Origin: Methylobacterium sp. J-088
GTDB taxonomy: Bacteria > Pseudomonadota > Alphaproteobacteria > Rhizobiales > Beijerinckiaceae
Direction of reading: 5' to 3'
Length of the DNA: 64,000 nucleotides
NCBI RefSeq assembly: GCF_022829295.1
Contig: NZ_JAKSYH010000028.1
Location: forward strand, 1-64,000
Both the position numbers and the translations under genes were made by a program. Of the stretch, positions 8,529-18,374 are shown piece after piece. The notes beneath the pieces were generated by a model. The model was not told the origin of the DNA. It worked only from the letters and a program-made list of their open reading frames with translations, and made no database searches. Position 1 is the stretch's first letter, and the number at the start of each line of letters is the position of its first letter.

Positions 8529-9605
8529 TCAGATCCCCCGCTCGTCCGGCGCAAGCGACAGGCCGACCGACGCCCCCGTCCGGGCCGACATGCGGGCGGC
8601 CTCGAGGCAGGCCATCACGCGGACGGCCTCCAGCGCCGCGGTATCGTCGACCGGCGCGTTATCGACCGGCCTCTCGGCGATCGTCGCGGCCACGCCCTGG
8701 TAGAACCGGCGCTGATCCCCGGCCGAGGCCGGCACGCGGCTCACCCGTCCGGTCCCGTCATGGATCTCCAGCGCGTCCGGATCCGCGCCCCATCCGGGGG
8801 CGCCGGGGGCGAGGCCCGCCAGCAGGTGCTGCTCCTGGAGATCCGCGCCGCGCTTGATCAGGCTGCCGGCCTCGCCATGCGCCACGAAGCGGGGCGATCC
8901 GCCGGCGACCAGCATGCTGGCGTGCAGCACCACCCGCAGGTCCGGATAGTCCAGCACCACGTGGGCCCAGTCGTCCGCCTGCGCGCCGGGGCGGAGCCGC
9001 GCCAGGTTGGCGGTCACCCGCTCGGGCAGGCCGAACAGCAGGAGCGCCTGGTCGAGGAGGTGGGGCCCGAGATCGTACCAGATCCCGCTGCCGGGGCCGG
9101 CGCCCTCGCGCCAGCGGTCGCGGACCTGGGGGCGGAACCGGTCGAAATGCGATTCCCAATGCCGGATCGGGCCGATGATTCCGTCCGCGATGGCCGCCCG
9201 GACGGTGAGGAAGTCGCTGTCCCAGCGCCGGTTGTGGAACACCGCGAGCAGCCGGTTCCGGCTCCTGGCCGCTTGACGCAACCCGCGGGCCTCGGCCACG
9301 TCGAGGGTGAAGGGCTTGTCGACCACGACATGCTTGCCGGCTACGAGCGCAGCCCGCGCCAGGGGGGCGTGGGTGTCGTTGGGGGCGGCGATCACCACGA
9401 GATCGACCGCCTCCGCGGTGGCGACCGCGACGGGGTCGGCGACGACCGCCACACCGGGCAGGTCGGCCGCGACCCGGGCGGGATCGCGCGAGCCGATCAG
9501 CCGCAGGTCGAGCCCCGGGACGGCACGGATCAGGGGCGCGTGAAACGTCCGGCCGGAATAGCCGTAGCCGATCAGGCCGACCCGGATCGCAGGCGTGGCC
9601 CTCAT
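8529..9605 (-). CDS. Gfo/Idh/MocA-family NAD(P)-dependent oxidoreductase
   Basis: A 358-residue oxidoreductase. The ATG at 9605 is chosen because it begins right before the Rossmann strand (IRVGLIGYGYSGRTFHAPLI, GxGxxG-type). The family signature follows as APNDTHAPLARAALVAGKHVVVDKPFTLD, with the catalytic-site lysine in the DKP motif. The C-terminal alpha/beta domain contains GIWYDLGPHLLDQALLLFG, typical of YdgJ/YvaA-like members, with the conserved His. It is probably a sugar or polyol dehydrogenase; the substrate is unknown. Confidence 0.88.
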   Translation of the reverse strand: MRATPAIRVGLIGYGYSGRTFHAPLIRAVPGLDLRLIGSRDPARVAADLPGVAVVADPVAVATAEAVDLVVIAAPNDTHAPLARAALVAGKHVVVDKPFTLDVAEARGLRQAARSRNRLLAVFHNRRWDSDFLTVRAAIADGIIGPIRHWESHFDRFRPQVRDRWREGAGPGSGIWYDLGPHLLDQALLLFGLPERVTANLARLRPGAQADDWAHVVLDYPDLRVVLHASMLVAGGSPRFVAHGEAGSLIKRGADLQEQHLLAGLAPGAPGWGADPDALEIHDGTGRVSRVPASAGDQRRFYQGVAATIAERPVDNAPVDDTAALEAVRVMACLEAARMSARTGASVGLSLAPDERGI

Positions 9606-9770
9606 CGCCGCGTCGTCCCTGTGCCGCGCGGACGGCGCCGGGCAGCACGCTTGGAACACCGGATCGCCATGCTCGACCTCGGCCGCTGCCGATAGGCCTT
9701 GGAGCCGTGCCCGATCGCTTTGCACACGGTACGCGACACTGGCGCCATCTTCGCCGAACGAGGCGCGGGT

Positions 9771-10166
9771 CCCCTCTCCCGTGCGGGAGAGGTCTGCTTT
9801 CGCAGAAAGCCGGGTGAGGGATGAGAACTTTCAAAACGAGGCGCCCCCTGTCCGCGCCTCAAGAGTATGCTCGATCCTGAACCTTCTCGACCCTCACCCC
9901 AACCCTCTCCCGCACAGGAGAGGGGGCCTGTCGCGCTTGCCAACCCTGTCGGCAAACAAGTGTCGTGTCCTGTGCGCTGTGCAATCATGCGCGGCTCTAA
10001 GCTCTTGTTGTGACGCGCACTCTTGCGCCGAACCTGTGTCCACTTCGTCGGAGGGTGCCTCCAAGCGGATTTGCGTTGGCAAGCCAACGCTTCATCTGCT
10101 GAGGTCTTTGTTATAGCGCAGATTTTTGTCGCAAAACTGGTGACCACTTTAGCGAAACCTGCTTAG
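9771..10166. repeat. Dispersed intergenic repeat, copy B (long form)
   Basis: About 395 bp, related to copy A at 105-394. It shares both end motifs and the central CCCTCACCCC..CCTGTCGCGCTTGCC block, but contains about 105 bp more near its right end, where the GTGACCACTT-type motif is present twice. The right end GCGAAACCTGCTTAG overlaps the stop codon of the small gene at 10163-10276. No convincing gene lies in it. Confidence 0.75.
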
Positions 10167-10276
10167 GGCCTACGCTCCGAAGCGTCGTGCCGATCCGTGA
10201 ACCAGGAGACGAAGCCTGCGGCGACCATGAGCATCAGTGGGGCGATGATGGCAGCAGACAGGAAACCGCCCGTCAT
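10163..10276 (-). CDS. 37-residue single-helix membrane protein
   Basis: A very small gene starting at the ATG at 10276 behind a GGAGGATCGAGGA ribosome-binding site. The peptide MTGGFLSAAIIAPLMLMVAA has one membrane helix (about residues 4-26) and a charged C-terminal tail DRHDASERRP. Size and layout resemble CydX-like or other small membrane regulators, but no partner operon is adjacent. The stop TAA is provided by the edge of repeat copy B. Confidence 0.5.
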   Translation of the reverse strand: MTGGFLSAAIIAPLMLMVAAGFVSWFTDRHDASERRP

Positions 10277-10697
10277 TCCTCGATCCTCCGCAGTACGCGC
10301 CGCCCGATCAGATGTAGGCCCACGCTCAGGGACAACCGAGTCATCACCAGAACATTCAAGCCCGTGAGCGCGATCGACGCTGTCGACGTGATGGATGTCA
10401 CGATCGGAGCAAAGCATCCGTCCGCGAGGGCAGCCGCGGCCGCACCATTCAACCAGGTCGCAGTCAGCTAGATGCGTTCGTTCCGGGCGGCTTTGTGCAT
10501 GGCGACCTTCCGGTCAAGCTTACCGCATCGCCAACCGCCGCGCCAAGGATGCTTGTGAGGCTGAGTCAGTTCGGTGTGCCCGTCGGGGCCGCCTCGCTCC
10601 GTGCGATGGTAAACCCGTTGCGAATTCAACCTGAACGCGTAATCACCGGGGGCTATTCGTATTAATTCCGCCACACTGTTGTGGCCCTGCACCAGTC
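10277..10697. other. 420-bp region without a convincing gene
   Basis: Reading frames on both strands lack ribosome sites and recognisable domains. The stretch probably holds the promoters of ntrY and of the small membrane protein. No clear sigma-70 or sigma-54 box was identified. Confidence 0.5.
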
Positions 10698-13118
10698 ATG
10701 CCGTTCCTGCAGCGCTCACCCATAGTGGAAGGCCCCGCGCCGGACCCGCAAGGGTCAAACTCACATGGGTCGGACCCACAAGGGTCGGACCCACATGGGT
10801 CGGACTCATATGGGCCGGCCGAGGGAACCGGTCCGGACGCGGCTCTGGCCGAGTCGCTGCGGCCGGGCCCCCGCGGCCCGGGCTGGATCGGGGCGGTCGT
10901 GGTGGTCACCGCCCTGATCTCGGCGCTGGCGACCTTCCTGATCCTGGCCGGCGTGATCCGGGTGACGCCCACGCCCGCCTACGGCGTGACGCTGCTCGCC
11001 ATCAACGCCGCCCTGGTGCTCGGGCTCGCCATCATCATCGCCTGGGAGGCGCGGGTCTTCCTGCACGCCCGCAAGGCCAACGCCGCGGTGGCGCGGCTGC
11101 ACACCCGCATCGTCGGCCTGTTCAGCCTGATCGCGATCCTGCCGACGATCCTGCTCGCCGTGGTCGCCTCCGTGACCATCGACCGCGGCCTGTCGCTCGG
11201 CTTCACCGACCGGGTCCGGGACGTGGTGCTGAAATCCGTGGAGGTGGCCGACGCCTACCAGGAGAACCAGTGCCAGAGCCTCGCCCGGGAGATCCGCATC
11301 CTGGCCGACGACCTGACCCGGGCAAGGCCGAATTTCGACGTGAACCGGGACTGGTTCGAGAACTTCCTGACCACCCGGGCGAGCAATCTCGGCCTGCCGG
11401 TGGCCCAGATCATGCGCGGGCCGACCGAGGTGGTGGCCCGGGCCAAGATCGACGTGCTGAAGACCAACCGCCTGCCCTCGGCGGCGGCCTTCGAGGATGC
11501 GGCATCCTCCGCGGATCCGATCTGCCTGCTGCCGACCGAGGGACGGGTCTTCGCCGCGCTGATGCGCATGCCGGCCTATGACGACGCCGTGCTGATGGTG
11601 CAGCGGGAGGTGAGCCAGCTCGCCATCGATTTCCCCGGCGTGTCCCGGGCGGCGGCGGCCGAGTACCTGACCTACGATTCGCTCCGGCGCTCGATCCAGA
11701 TCACCTTCGCGTCGGTGTTCCTGCTGATCGCGCTGATCGCGCTGCTCTCGGCGGTGTGGTTCGGCATGAACTTCGCCAACCGGTTCGTGGCGCCGATCCG
11801 CCGGCTGATCAACGCCGCCGATCAGGTGGCGTCGGGCAATTTCTATGCCCAGGTGCCGACCAAGAAGACCAGCGGCGACCTCGCCCATCTCGGCGAGAGC
11901 TTCAACAAGATGACCCAGGAGCTGCGCCGCCAGCATGCCGGCCTGATCGCGGCGAGCGACCTGATCGACACCCGCCGCCGGTTCACCGAGGCCGTGCTCT
12001 CAGGCGTGTCGCCCGGGGTGATCGGCCTCGACGCGGCGGGCTTCGTCACCATCGCCAACCCGGCCGCCGAGCGGATGCTCGATCTGGCGAGCGATGCCCT
12101 GGTCGGCCAGTCCCTCGCCCAGGCGGTGCCGGAACTCGCCCCGGTGCTCGCCGAGAGCGAGGCCCGCCCGCGCAGCCTGCAGCAGCAGCAGATCCAGCTC
12201 ACCCGGTCGCGCGGCGAGCGCACCATCACGGTGCGGGTCACGAGCGAGCAGGCGCAAGGGTCGACCCGCGGCTGGGTGGTGACGCTCGACGACATCACCG
12301 ACCTCGTCCAGGCGCAGCGCAGCTCGGCCTGGGGCGACGTGGCGCGCCGCATCGCCCACGAGATCAAGAACCCCCTGACCCCGATCCAGCTCTCGGCCGA
12401 GCGGATCCGGCGCAAATACGGCAAGGTCATCACCACCGACAAGGAGGTGTTCGACCAGTGCACCGCCACGATCGTGCGGCAGGTGGACGAGATCAAGCGC
12501 ATGGTCGACGAGTTCTCGGCCTTCGCGCGGATGCCCAAGCCCGCGATCGCGCCGAACGACCTGACCGAGATCGCCAAGCAGAACCTGTTCATGATGCGCG
12601 TGGCGCACCCCGATATCGACTTCGCGTTCTCGGCCCAGGGCGGCGCGGGGAGCGCGGAAAAGATCGTGGCGGCCTTCGACATCAGGCTGCTCAGCCAAGT
12701 GATCACCAACATCCTCAAGAACGCCGTCGAGGCGGTGGCCGAGGTGCCCGAGGCCGAGCTCGGCAAGGGCAAGATCGGCTTGAGCCTCGCCGTCGAGGAC
12801 GGGTTCGCGGTGATCGCCGTCACCGACAACGGCAAGGGTTTCCCCGCCGAGGGGCGCCAGCGGCTGCTGGAGCCCTACATGACGACGCGCGAGGGCGGCA
12901 CCGGTCTGGGGCTTGCCATCGTGAGCAAGGTGCTTGAGGAGCACGGCGGCGGGATCGAACTGAACGACAATCCCGCCGGCCGGGGCGGCCAGGTGCGGAT
13001 GCGGATCCCGCGCGAGCACGGGCCCGAGCCGTCGGCGTCCCCCGAGACCCGTCCCGTCACGACAGAGGAGAAGGGCGCCGCACCGACGGCCCCCCGGATC
13101 GCGGAGATGCACGCATGA
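10698..13118 (+). CDS. ntrY: NtrY sensor histidine kinase
   Basis: An 806-residue membrane kinase of the NtrY family, which senses nitrogen, redox or envelope state and phosphorylates NtrX. Two N-terminal helices (about 62-85 and 97-118) and a further one near 345-365 flank an extracytoplasmic region. A HAMP region with NRFVAPIRRLINAADQVASG follows, then a PAS domain. The H-box ARRIAHEIKNPLTPIQLSAE has the phosphorylated His at 554, and the catalytic domain has NILKNAVEAV, DNGKGFP and GGTGLGLAI. The first 45 residues hold a low-complexity repeat (10742-10816). The gene overlaps ntrX by four bases (ATGA), indicating coupled translation. ntrB/ntrC, often just upstream in relatives, are absent. 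Confidence 0.95.
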   Translation: MPFLQRSPIVEGPAPDPQGSNSHGSDPQGSDPHGSDSYGPAEGTGPDAALAESLRPGPRGPGWIGAVVVVTALISALATFLILAGVIRVTPTPAYGVTLLAINAALVLGLAIIIAWEARVFLHARKANAAVARLHTRIVGLFSLIAILPTILLAVVASVTIDRGLSLGFTDRVRDVVLKSVEVADAYQENQCQSLAREIRILADDLTRARPNFDVNRDWFENFLTTRASNLGLPVAQIMRGPTEVVARAKIDVLKTNRLPSAAAFEDAASSADPICLLPTEGRVFAALMRMPAYDDAVLMVQREVSQLAIDFPGVSRAAAAEYLTYDSLRRSIQITFASVFLLIALIALLSAVWFGMNFANRFVAPIRRLINAADQVASGNFYAQVPTKKTSGDLAHLGESFNKMTQELRRQHAGLIAASDLIDTRRRFTEAVLSGVSPGVIGLDAAGFVTIANPAAERMLDLASDALVGQSLAQAVPELAPVLAESEARPRSLQQQQIQLTRSRGERTITVRVTSEQAQGSTRGWVVTLDDITDLVQAQRSSAWGDVARRIAHEIKNPLTPIQLSAERIRRKYGKVITTDKEVFDQCTATIVRQVDEIKRMVDEFSAFARMPKPAIAPNDLTEIAKQNLFMMRVAHPDIDFAFSAQGGAGSAEKIVAAFDIRLLSQVITNILKNAVEAVAEVPEAELGKGKIGLSLAVEDGFAVIAVTDNGKGFPAEGRQRLLEPYMTTREGGTGLGLAIVSKVLEEHGGGIELNDNPAGRGGQVRMRIPREHGPEPSASPETRPVTTEEKGAAPTAPRIAEMHA
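10742..10816 (+). repeat. Five in-frame 15-bp repeats inside ntrY
   Basis: Five 15-bp units of the form GGACCCACAAGGGTC, with a few substitutions, encode a pentapeptide repeat DP(Q/H)GS near the N-terminus of NtrY. Each unit is partly palindromic (GACCC..GGGTC). Copy number could vary by slippage without shifting the reading frame. Confidence 0.9.
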
Positions 13119-14479
13119 GCGCCGATATCCTGATCGTCGACGACGAGGCCGACATCCGCGACCTCGTCGCCGGCATCCTGGACGACGAGGGCCACCGCTG
13201 CCGCACGGCCGGCGGCTCGGACGAGGCGCTGGCCGCCATCGAGGCGCGCCGGCCGCACCTCGTCTTCCTCGACATCTGGCTGCAGGGCTCCCGGCTCGAC
13301 GGCCTGCAGGTGCTCGACCTGATCAAGGCCGCCAATCCCGACCTGCCGGTGGTGATGATCTCGGGCCACGGCAACATCGAGACCGCGGTCTCGGCCATCA
13401 AGGCGGGCGCCTACGACTTCATCGAGAAGCCGTTCAAGGCCGACCGGCTGATCCTGGTGGCCGAGCGGGCGCTGGAAGCCTCGCGGCTCCGGCGCGAGGT
13501 CCGCGACCTGACGGCGCGCTCCGGTACCACCAACCGCATCGTCGGCGGCTCGCTCGCGATCAACCAGCTGCGCCAGACCCTCGACCGGGTGGCGCCGACC
13601 AACGCCCGGGTGATGATCACCGGGGCGCTCGGCGCCGGCAAGGAGCTCGCCGCCCGCAGCCTGCACAAGGCCTCGGCCCGGTCGAACGGCCCGTTCGTGC
13701 TCCTGAACGCCGCCACGATCCTGCCCGAGACCATGGAGGCGGAGCTGTTCGGCGTCGAGGGCGAGAGCGGCCGCCGGGTCGGCGCCCTGGAGGAGGCCCA
13801 TGGCGGCACCCTCTACCTCGACGAGGTCGCCGACATGCCGCGGGAGACCCAGAACCGGATCCTGCGCGTGCTGGTCGACCAGAACTTCCAGCGGGTCGGC
13901 GGCACCACACGGGTCCATGTCGATGTCCGGATCATCTCCTCGTCCTCCCGGGATCTCCAGGAGGAAATCGCCGCCGGCCGGTTCCGCGAGGACCTGTTCC
14001 ACCGCCTCTCGGTGGTGCCGATCCGGGTGCCGGCCCTGTCGGAGCGCCGGGAGGACGTGCCCGAGCTGATCCAGTTCTTCATGGACAACATCTCGTCCCA
14101 GACCGGCCTGCCCAAGCGCCGGATCGCCGAGGACGCGATGGCGGTGCTGCAGTCGCACAACTGGCCGGGGAACGTCCGCCAGCTCAAGAACAACGTCGAG
14201 CGGCTGATGATCCTCACGCAGGCCGACCCGGAGCAGGAGGTCACATCGGAGATGCTGCCCTCCGAGATCGGGGCCCTGGTGCCGACGACGCCGGGCGGCG
14301 CGGGCGGCGAGAAGCTGATGAGCCTGGCGCTCCGGGAGGCCCGCGAGATCTTCGAGCGCGAGTACCTCGTGGCGCAGATCGCGCGGTTCTCGGGCAACAT
14401 CTCCCGCACCGCCGAATTCATCGGCATGGAGCGTTCGGCCCTGCACCGCAAGTTGAAGTCCCTCGGCATCGGCCCGTGA
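13115..14479 (+). CDS. ntrX: NtrX response regulator
   Basis: A 454-residue regulator with a receiver domain (1-120, phospho-acceptor D53 in VFLDIW), an AAA+ domain (Walker A GALGAGKE at 171-178, Walker B LYLDEV at 234-239) and a Fis-type helix-turn-helix at the end (about 425-452, NISRTAEFIGMERSALHRKLKSL). The loop that contacts sigma-54 in activators (GAFTGA) is absent: after ELFG the sequence reads VEGESGRRVGALEEAHGG. This agrees with NtrX proteins of other alphaproteobacteria, which can act without sigma-54. It is translated together with NtrY, its partner kinase. Confidence 0.95.
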   Translation: MSADILIVDDEADIRDLVAGILDDEGHRCRTAGGSDEALAAIEARRPHLVFLDIWLQGSRLDGLQVLDLIKAANPDLPVVMISGHGNIETAVSAIKAGAYDFIEKPFKADRLILVAERALEASRLRREVRDLTARSGTTNRIVGGSLAINQLRQTLDRVAPTNARVMITGALGAGKELAARSLHKASARSNGPFVLLNAATILPETMEAELFGVEGESGRRVGALEEAHGGTLYLDEVADMPRETQNRILRVLVDQNFQRVGGTTRVHVDVRIISSSSRDLQEEIAAGRFREDLFHRLSVVPIRVPALSERREDVPELIQFFMDNISSQTGLPKRRIAEDAMAVLQSHNWPGNVRQLKNNVERLMILTQADPEQEVTSEMLPSEIGALVPTTPGGAGGEKLMSLALREAREIFEREYLVAQIARFSGNISRTAEFIGMERSALHRKLKSLGIGP

Positions 14480-14480
14480 G

Positions 14481-14496
14481 CCGGGGCGGGCCCCGG
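14481..14496. terminator. GC-rich hairpin just after ntrX
   Basis: CCGGGGC-GG-GCCCCGG has perfect 7-bp arms one base after the ntrX stop. There is no T-run, so it would be a weak intrinsic terminator or an RNA stabiliser. Confidence 0.35.
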
Positions 14497-14829
14497 TCCG
14501 GCCGGTCCGGAATGCACGCGCGCCGCCGGACCGAGGGCTCGAAGCCGCCTCCCGAAACAAAATCGCCGGCTTTCGGAACGGGGCGATGGACAACCCGGAC
14601 CTTGACGCCGCGCCGCAATTCCAATGCCCGGGGCCATGCTTTAGGGCAAAGGGACGCGTTGAGGACGGCGCCGATCCGTTACGGATCGCCCGGGTATAGG
14701 GGTTGCTTGCGCCCACCCTTTGACGACGTCATGTTGTATACACGGCTGCGGACGGGGTGATCGGACGATCCGGCCCGCGGCATACCCATCCCGGGCCGAG
14801 CGAGCCGGGACAACAAGAAGGCCAAGAAG

Positions 14830-15081
14830 ATGGCGGGCGAACGCGCACAGAACCTTCAGGACACTTTTCTCAATCATGTCCGCAAGAACAAGATCCCGCT
14901 GACGATCTTCCTGGTCAACGGCGTCAAGCTCCAGGGCGTGGTGACGTGGTTTGACAACTTCTGCGTGCTGCTGCGCCGCGATGGTCATTCGCAGCTGGTG
15001 TACAAGCACGCGATCTCGACGATCATGCCGGGCCACCCGGTGCAGTTGTTCGAGCCGGACGAGACCGCCGAGAAGGCGTGA
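14830..15081 (+). CDS. hfq: RNA chaperone Hfq
   Basis: An 83-residue Sm-like protein that forms a hexamer and pairs small RNAs with messengers. The Sm1 region is [29 protein letters not shown] and the Sm2 signature is [12 protein letters not shown]. The C-terminal tail is short, as in alphaproteobacteria. It lies between ntrX and hflX, the usual order in this class (hfq-hflX are linked in most proteobacteria). Confidence 0.98.
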   Translation: MAGERAQNLQDTFLNHVRKNKIPLTIFLVNGVKLQGVVTWFDNFCVLLRRDGHSQLVYKHAISTIMPGHPVQLFEPDETAEKA

Positions 15082-15186
15082 TGTTGTGATGGGGTTAGGG
15101 AGGCTGGATCCGCGCGTCTCCCTCTCCCGAGCGGGCTAGCGGATTCACACTTCTCCCCCCGAGGCCGACCCCTCACAGAGTAAAGC

Positions 15187-15303
15187 GCTTTTCCCTCCCC
15201 CTTGCGGGGAGGGGCCAGGGGTGGGGGTGGTACAGAAGGCACCGTCACGCTCGATCCTGCGCCACCCCCACCTCCAACTCCTCCCCGCAAGGGGGAGGAG
15301 AGC
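15187..15303. repeat. Large imperfect inverted repeat between hfq and hflX
   Basis: Two arms of about 40 bp (15190-15229 and 15262-15302) contain the same CTCCCCCTTGCGGGGAGG core and GGTGGGGGTGG block in opposite orientation, separated by about 32 bp. The transcript would form a long stem. The remaining bases from 15082 to 15573 show no convincing gene; the hflX promoter should lie in 15310-15560. Confidence 0.75.
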
Positions 15304-15573
15304 GCGTCTCGGCCAACGATGTGTTAATATCGTAGCCCGCAGAGGGGGAGGGAGACGCGCGGTGGCCTTCGACTTGGATTGCTCTGCAGTCGTCGACCAG
15401 ATCGAACCGCGCGTAGCCTCCGCGGAGAGCACGCGACGCGGCACCGCGTGCGCGTTGCGGATATCTGCGGCCATCCCCGTCCGCCATCTTGGCCCGGCCC
15501 GCCCGCATCCCCATTCTGACGAATCCGATCGCTCCAACGAAACCGCCGGCCGCCCGGCGGCGCTAAAGGCCGT

Positions 15574-16986
15574 ATGACCGAAACGCTGACCTCCGGCGAA
15601 GCCCGCCTCCAGGCGCAGGCCGCCCCCGAGGGCGAGATCGCCGCGGCGACCCACACCCTGGTGATCGGCCCCTATCTGGCGCGCGGCGCCTACGGGACCG
15701 GGCCGGGGCAGGCCGTGCCCACCCGCTCCGTCGAAGCCCGCCTCGACGAGGCCACGGGGCTCGCCGCCGCGATCGAACTCGACGTGCTCGAGAGCCTCGC
15801 GATCACCTTGCCGCGGATCCGCCCCTCGACCTATCTCGGCAAGGGCCGGGTGGAGGAGATCGCCGGCCTGATCCGCGCCCGCGAGATCGGCCTCGTGGTG
15901 ATGGATTGCGCCCTCTCGCCGGTGCAGCAGCGCAACCTGGAAAAGGCCTGGGGCGCCAAGGTCATCGACCGCACCGGCCTGATCCTGGAAATTTTTGGCC
16001 GGCGCGCCTCGACGCGGGAGGGAACCCTTCAAGTCGAGCACGCCCACCTCGCCTACCAGAAGTCACGGCTCGTGCGCTCGTGGACCCACCTGGAGCGGCA
16101 GCGCGGCGGCTTCGGCTTCCTGGGCGGCCCCGGCGAGACCCAGATCGAGGCCGACCGGCGCATGATCCAGGAGCGCATGACCCGGATCGAGCGCGACCTC
16201 GACGCGGTGGTCCGCACCCGCGGCCTGCACCGCCAGAGCCGGGCGCGGGTGCCGTACCCGATCGTGGCGCTGGTCGGCTACACCAATGCCGGCAAGTCGA
16301 GCCTGTTCAACACGCTGACCCAGGCCGAGGTCACCGCCAAGGACATGCTGTTCGCCACCCTCGATCCCACCGCCCGGGCGACCAAGCTGCCCCACGGCGA
16401 GACCGTGATCCTGTCCGACACGGTCGGCTTCATCTCCGACCTGCCGACCGCGCTGATCGCGGCCTTCCGGGCGACCCTGGAGGACGCGATCGAGGCCGAC
16501 GTGCTGCTCCACGTGCGCGACGTCTCCCACGTCGATTCCGAGGCCCAGGCCGAGGATGTCGGCGACGTGCTGCGCGAACTCGGCATCGAGACCAGCGCCG
16601 ACCGGATCATCGAGGTCTGGAACAAGGCCGATCTGCTCGACGACGACGAGCGCACCCGGCTCCTGAACCTCAGCGGCCAGGCCAGGACCCGCAACGACCG
16701 CGACAGCGCGGCGCCGGTCCTGGTCTCGGCGCTGACCGGGGAGGGGCTCGCGGCCCTCACCAGCCGGATCGAGGCGCGGATCGGGCGCAACCGCGCGAGC
16801 TTCGCGGTGGCGCTGCCGCCGGAGGACGGGGCGGCGTTGAACTGGCTCTACGAGAACGCCGAGATTCTGGACCGCCGGTCGGAGGCCGACGGCACCCTGC
16901 ATCTGGCGGTGCGGATCGCCCCCGAGAAGGAGCCGCGCTTCCTCAACCGGTTCACGGCGGCGCGGCGCCTCGGCCGGGGCGGCTGA
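15574..16986 (+). CDS. hflX: Ribosome-associated GTPase HflX
   Basis: A 470-residue GTPase that in studied bacteria splits stalled ribosomes after heat or antibiotic stress. It has the N-terminal HflX domain (including [16 protein letters not shown]), a coiled-coil linker with the [13 protein letters not shown] signature, and a G domain with G1 GYTNAGKS at 235-242, G3 DTVGF and G4 NKAD. It lies downstream of hfq, as in most proteobacteria, though here 490 bp away. The stop codon shares one base with the start of the cyclase gene. Confidence 0.96.
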   Translation: MTETLTSGEARLQAQAAPEGEIAAATHTLVIGPYLARGAYGTGPGQAVPTRSVEARLDEATGLAAAIELDVLESLAITLPRIRPSTYLGKGRVEEIAGLIRAREIGLVVMDCALSPVQQRNLEKAWGAKVIDRTGLILEIFGRRASTREGTLQVEHAHLAYQKSRLVRSWTHLERQRGGFGFLGGPGETQIEADRRMIQERMTRIERDLDAVVRTRGLHRQSRARVPYPIVALVGYTNAGKSSLFNTLTQAEVTAKDMLFATLDPTARATKLPHGETVILSDTVGFISDLPTALIAAFRATLEDAIEADVLLHVRDVSHVDSEAQAEDVGDVLRELGIETSADRIIEVWNKADLLDDDERTRLLNLSGQARTRNDRDSAAPVLVSALTGEGLAALTSRIEARIGRNRASFAVALPPEDGAALNWLYENAEILDRRSEADGTLHLAVRIAPEKEPRFLNRFTAARRLGRGG

Positions 16987-18374
16987 TGGCCTCAGGCCGC
17001 GCCGGCAACCCGCCGCTCCCCGGCCTGCGGACGGCGCGGACCCCCGTCGCGCACCGCCCGGTGCCGCCGGATCAGGACGAGGACGCGGTGCTGCGGGCCA
17101 TGCAGGCCGGTGGCGGCCTGCGCCTGCTCGGCCTGCGCATCGTGATCGTGCTGGTGCTGCTGATGGCGGCCCAGGCCTATGACGGCTCGCTGCACGCCCT
17201 GAGCCACTGGTTCATCCTCGCCCTCTACGGCCTGGGCACGGTCTGGTTCGGGCTGCGCGAGCGGGGCGGCGGGCCGGCGGCGTCGGCCTATAGCTGGGCC
17301 GGCACCGGGCTCAACGCGGGGCTCGCCGTCTACGTGCTGATCGAGCACATGCTGGCCGGCGGCGGGGCGGGCCTCGGCGCCGACGCGGTGAGCCGCCTCC
17401 CGGCCTTCCTGCTCCTGCTCCAGACCGGCCTGAGCATGCGGGTGGCCCAGACCGTGGTGTTCTGCGGCGTCGTCATCGCCTGCTGGAGCGCGACGTTCCT
17501 GATCGGGCTGCTGCATCCGGACCTGTTCCCGAACGAAGAAACCTTCCCGACCGCGCAGCTCACGGGGCTGGCCACCTTCGCGGCGGCGGGCCTGCTGGTG
17601 GTGGACGGGGTGGTCCGCCTGCGCGCCGCGGTGGCGCGGGCCCTGCGCATGGAGCACGAGCGGACCCTGCTGGCGCGCTTCGTGCCCGACGCGGTCGCCC
17701 TCGATCTCTCGGCCGAGGGCGGCGATTCGGCGCTGGGCGTCCACCGGCGCCACGCCTGCCTGATGATCCTCGACATCCGCGGCTTCTCCCGGCTCTCGGG
17801 CGAGCACCCGCCCGAGACCATGGTGCTGGCGCTGCTCGCCGTGCGGGCGGCCGCGCAGGCGGCGGTGGCCGAGGCGGGGGGCCTCGTGGACAAGTATATC
17901 GGCGACGCGGTGCTGGTGCAGTTCGTGATCGGCTCGCCCGACGCGCAGGCGCGGGCGGCGCTGGCCTGCGCCTTGTCGCTCCGCCGCCGGATCGCGGCCC
18001 TCAACGCGGCGCGGGCCGCGGAGGGGCTGTTCACGCTCCGGGTCGTGGTCGCGCTGCACGCGGGCGACCTGCTGGTCGGGGTGTTCGACGACGGGGTCCG
18101 GGCCGAATACACGGTGCTGGGCCCGGCCATGAACGCCCTGTCGCGGATCGAGGCCCAGGCCAAGGCGGCCGAGCTCGAACTCGCCGCCTCGGGGGATTTT
18201 GTGGATCTTTTACGTGGGGCGCTGCCGGAGGGAATCCGGGCGGTTCCGGTGCCGGGGGCCGTGCTGCCCGAGCCGCTCACCCTGTTCGCCGTGGCGGGGG
18301 AGCCGGATCCCGATCCGGCCCTTCCGCGCATGCGGATTCCCGCATCGGGTCCGTCCGCACCGGCTCAGGGCTGA
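16986..18374 (+). CDS. Membrane-bound class III adenylate/guanylate cyclase
   Basis: A 462-residue protein starting at the ATG at 16986, overlapping the hflX stop (TGATG), so translation is probably coupled. Five to six hydrophobic segments span roughly residues 42-215. After a linker, the cyclase domain begins at [17 protein letters not shown] with metal-binding D263; the second metal Asp is D307 in KYIGDAVLV. It should make a cyclic nucleotide from a membrane-sensed input. The frame reads open far upstream inside hflX, but that extension is an out-of-frame shadow. Confidence 0.88.
   Translation: MASGRAGNPPLPGLRTARTPVAHRPVPPDQDEDAVLRAMQAGGGLRLLGLRIVIVLVLLMAAQAYDGSLHALSHWFILALYGLGTVWFGLRERGGGPAASAYSWAGTGLNAGLAVYVLIEHMLAGGGAGLGADAVSRLPAFLLLLQTGLSMRVAQTVVFCGVVIACWSATFLIGLLHPDLFPNEETFPTAQLTGLATFAAAGLLVVDGVVRLRAAVARALRMEHERTLLARFVPDAVALDLSAEGGDSALGVHRRHACLMILDIRGFSRLSGEHPPETMVLALLAVRAAAQAAVAEAGGLVDKYIGDAVLVQFVIGSPDAQARAALACALSLRRRIAALNAARAAEGLFTLRVVVALHAGDLLVGVFDDGVRAEYTVLGPAMNALSRIEAQAKAAELELAASGDFVDLLRGALPEGIRAVPVPGAVLPEPLTLFAVAGEPDPDPALPRMRIPASGPSAPAQG

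Noticed and set aside
10468-10692. 74-codon minus-strand frame before ntrY
   Set aside because: No ribosome site, no hydrophobic core or domain, overlaps the likely ntrY promoter.
15906-18374. 822-codon frame suggesting an HflX-cyclase fusion
   Set aside because: The first 360 codons are an out-of-frame reading of hflX. The cyclase starts at the ATG at 16986.
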